Below, one piece after another: positions 5,979 to 6,475 of a stretch of DNA of 6,475 nt. The notes beneath the pieces were generated by a model. It was not told where the DNA came from. It worked only from the letters and a program-made list of their open reading frames with translations, and did not search any database. The first letter of the stretch is position 1. Each line of letters starts with the position of its first letter. Origin of the DNA: Flavobacteriales bacterium (GTDB taxonomy: Bacteria; Bacteroidota; Bacteroidia; NS11-12g; UBA955). The DNA lies in assembly GCA_947464515.1 (NCBI GenBank), contig CANHXF010000105.1, forward strand, positions 1 to 6,475, given 5' to 3'. The position numbers were made by a program, and so were the translations under genes.

Positions 5979-6475
5979 ACGATTTAGAGCCCCATTTTGC
6001 ATGGATTAACCTGTATTCCGCAGCCCAAGATCCAAGATCGCCTTTCTTTGAAAGGGAATACAACGAATTCTACTTCGACAAAGCCGTTTATAACTACTAC
6101 ATCCACCCGCAATGGGATCAGTTTGGGTCGAATACCCTCTACATCAAAATCCTATTCGCCGATTATCAAGAAGGTTTTGCCATCATCGAAATGATTGGAG
6201 AATGGAACGATGCCCTCTATAACGATGTGATGCACCTCAAGCGAGAAGTTATGGAAATCTTAATGCAAGACGGCATCCAGAAATTTGTGATGATTGGCGA
6301 AAATGTGATGAATTTCCACGCCTCAGACGATGCCTACTACGAAGAATGGTTCCAAGATGTAGAAGAAGGCTGGATTGCGATGGTCAACTTTAGAGAACAC
6401 GTGGTGCAGGAATTCCGCAGGGAACGCATCGACTTCTACCTGAATTTTGGGGGTGAGCTGGACGATATCGCTTGG
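5975..6475 (+). CDS. Conserved protein of unknown function, N-terminal part (3' end outside window)
   Basis: The frame is open from GTG 5975 to the window edge, 167 residues with no stop. The protein is acidic and rich in Trp, Tyr and Phe, with no signal peptide or membrane helix, so it is probably cytoplasmic. The visible order suggests an alpha/beta fold: a hydrophobic strand TLYIKILFADY (51-61), strand FAIIEMIGEW (65-74), a helix NDALYNDVMHLKREVMEIL (75-93), strand KFVMIGENVMNFH (100-112), then an acidic helical stretch with DDAYYEEWFQDVEEGW (115-130). From memory it resembles an uncharacterised Bacteroidota protein of roughly 170-180 residues starting MHNL/MHDL, so little of its C terminus is probably missing. 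GTG is preferred because no in-frame ATG precedes it, the first internal ATG is well inside the conserved part, and the -7 element sits just upstream. The strand-helix-strand middle is loosely STAS/SpoIIAA-like, but that is speculation. No function is assigned. Confidence 0.85.
   Translation, partial: MHDLEPHFAWINLYSAAQDPRSPFFEREYNEFYFDKAVYNYYIHPQWDQFGSNTLYIKILFADYQEGFAIIEMIGEWNDALYNDVMHLKREVMEILMQDGIQKFVMIGENVMNFHASDDAYYEEWFQDVEEGWIAMVNFREHVVQEFRRERIDFYLNFGGELDDIAW

Noticed and set aside
5997..6194. Open frame of 65 codons on the plus strand near the right edge
   Set aside because: It is out of frame with the strongly protein-like frame that begins at 5975; its Thr/Ser/Pro-rich translation looks like an off-frame reading.
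1..6475. Mobile element, CRISPR array, toxin-antitoxin or defence system
   Set aside because: No transposase, integrase, terminal inverted repeats, spaced direct repeats or defence-type domains were seen on either strand; gene spacing and composition look uniform.

Overview
The window looks like ordinary chromosomal DNA from a member of the Bacteroidota (Bacteroidetes). The evidence is indirect but consistent. Two genes are preceded by perfect TAnnTTTG elements, the -7 consensus of the Bacteroidetes primary sigma factor. No start codon has a clear Shine-Dalgarno sequence. The 845-residue YfhO-family protein has the long form and motifs I associate with this phylum, and the last gene resembles a conserved unknown protein that I remember only from Bacteroidota. 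No finer placement is possible by eye.

Layout from left to right: (1) the first 89 codons of a family 2 glycosyltransferase on the minus strand, cut by the window edge; (2) a large YfhO-family membrane protein on the minus strand, ending 11 bp before the glycosyltransferase start, so the two probably form an operon; (3) a 138-bp divergent intergenic region with a consensus promoter for glyA; (4) glyA (serine hydroxymethyltransferase) on the plus strand, complete and with its catalytic residues; (5) a Wzx/MATE-like polysaccharide flippase on the minus strand, converging on glyA and overlapping its 3' end by 29 bp; (6) an 85-bp divergent intergenic region; (7) the first 167 codons of an acidic, aromatic-rich conserved protein of unknown function on the plus strand, beginning with GTG and running off the window edge.

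Three of the five genes (glycosyltransferase, YfhO protein, flippase) point to assembly or decoration of a surface glycan: cytoplasmic sugar transfer, flipping of a lipid-linked intermediate, and a possible extracytoplasmic GT-C-type transfer. They sit on either side of the housekeeping gene glyA, so a single dedicated glycan operon is not shown. There is no sign of a mobile element, CRISPR array, tRNA or rRNA, phage gene or defence system. I do not see a previously undescribed system here. The most notable observations are the start codons lying only 4 to 7 nt downstream of -7 promoter elements (likely near-leaderless transcripts), the antisense overlap of glyA with the flippase gene, and the uncharacterised protein at the right edge.
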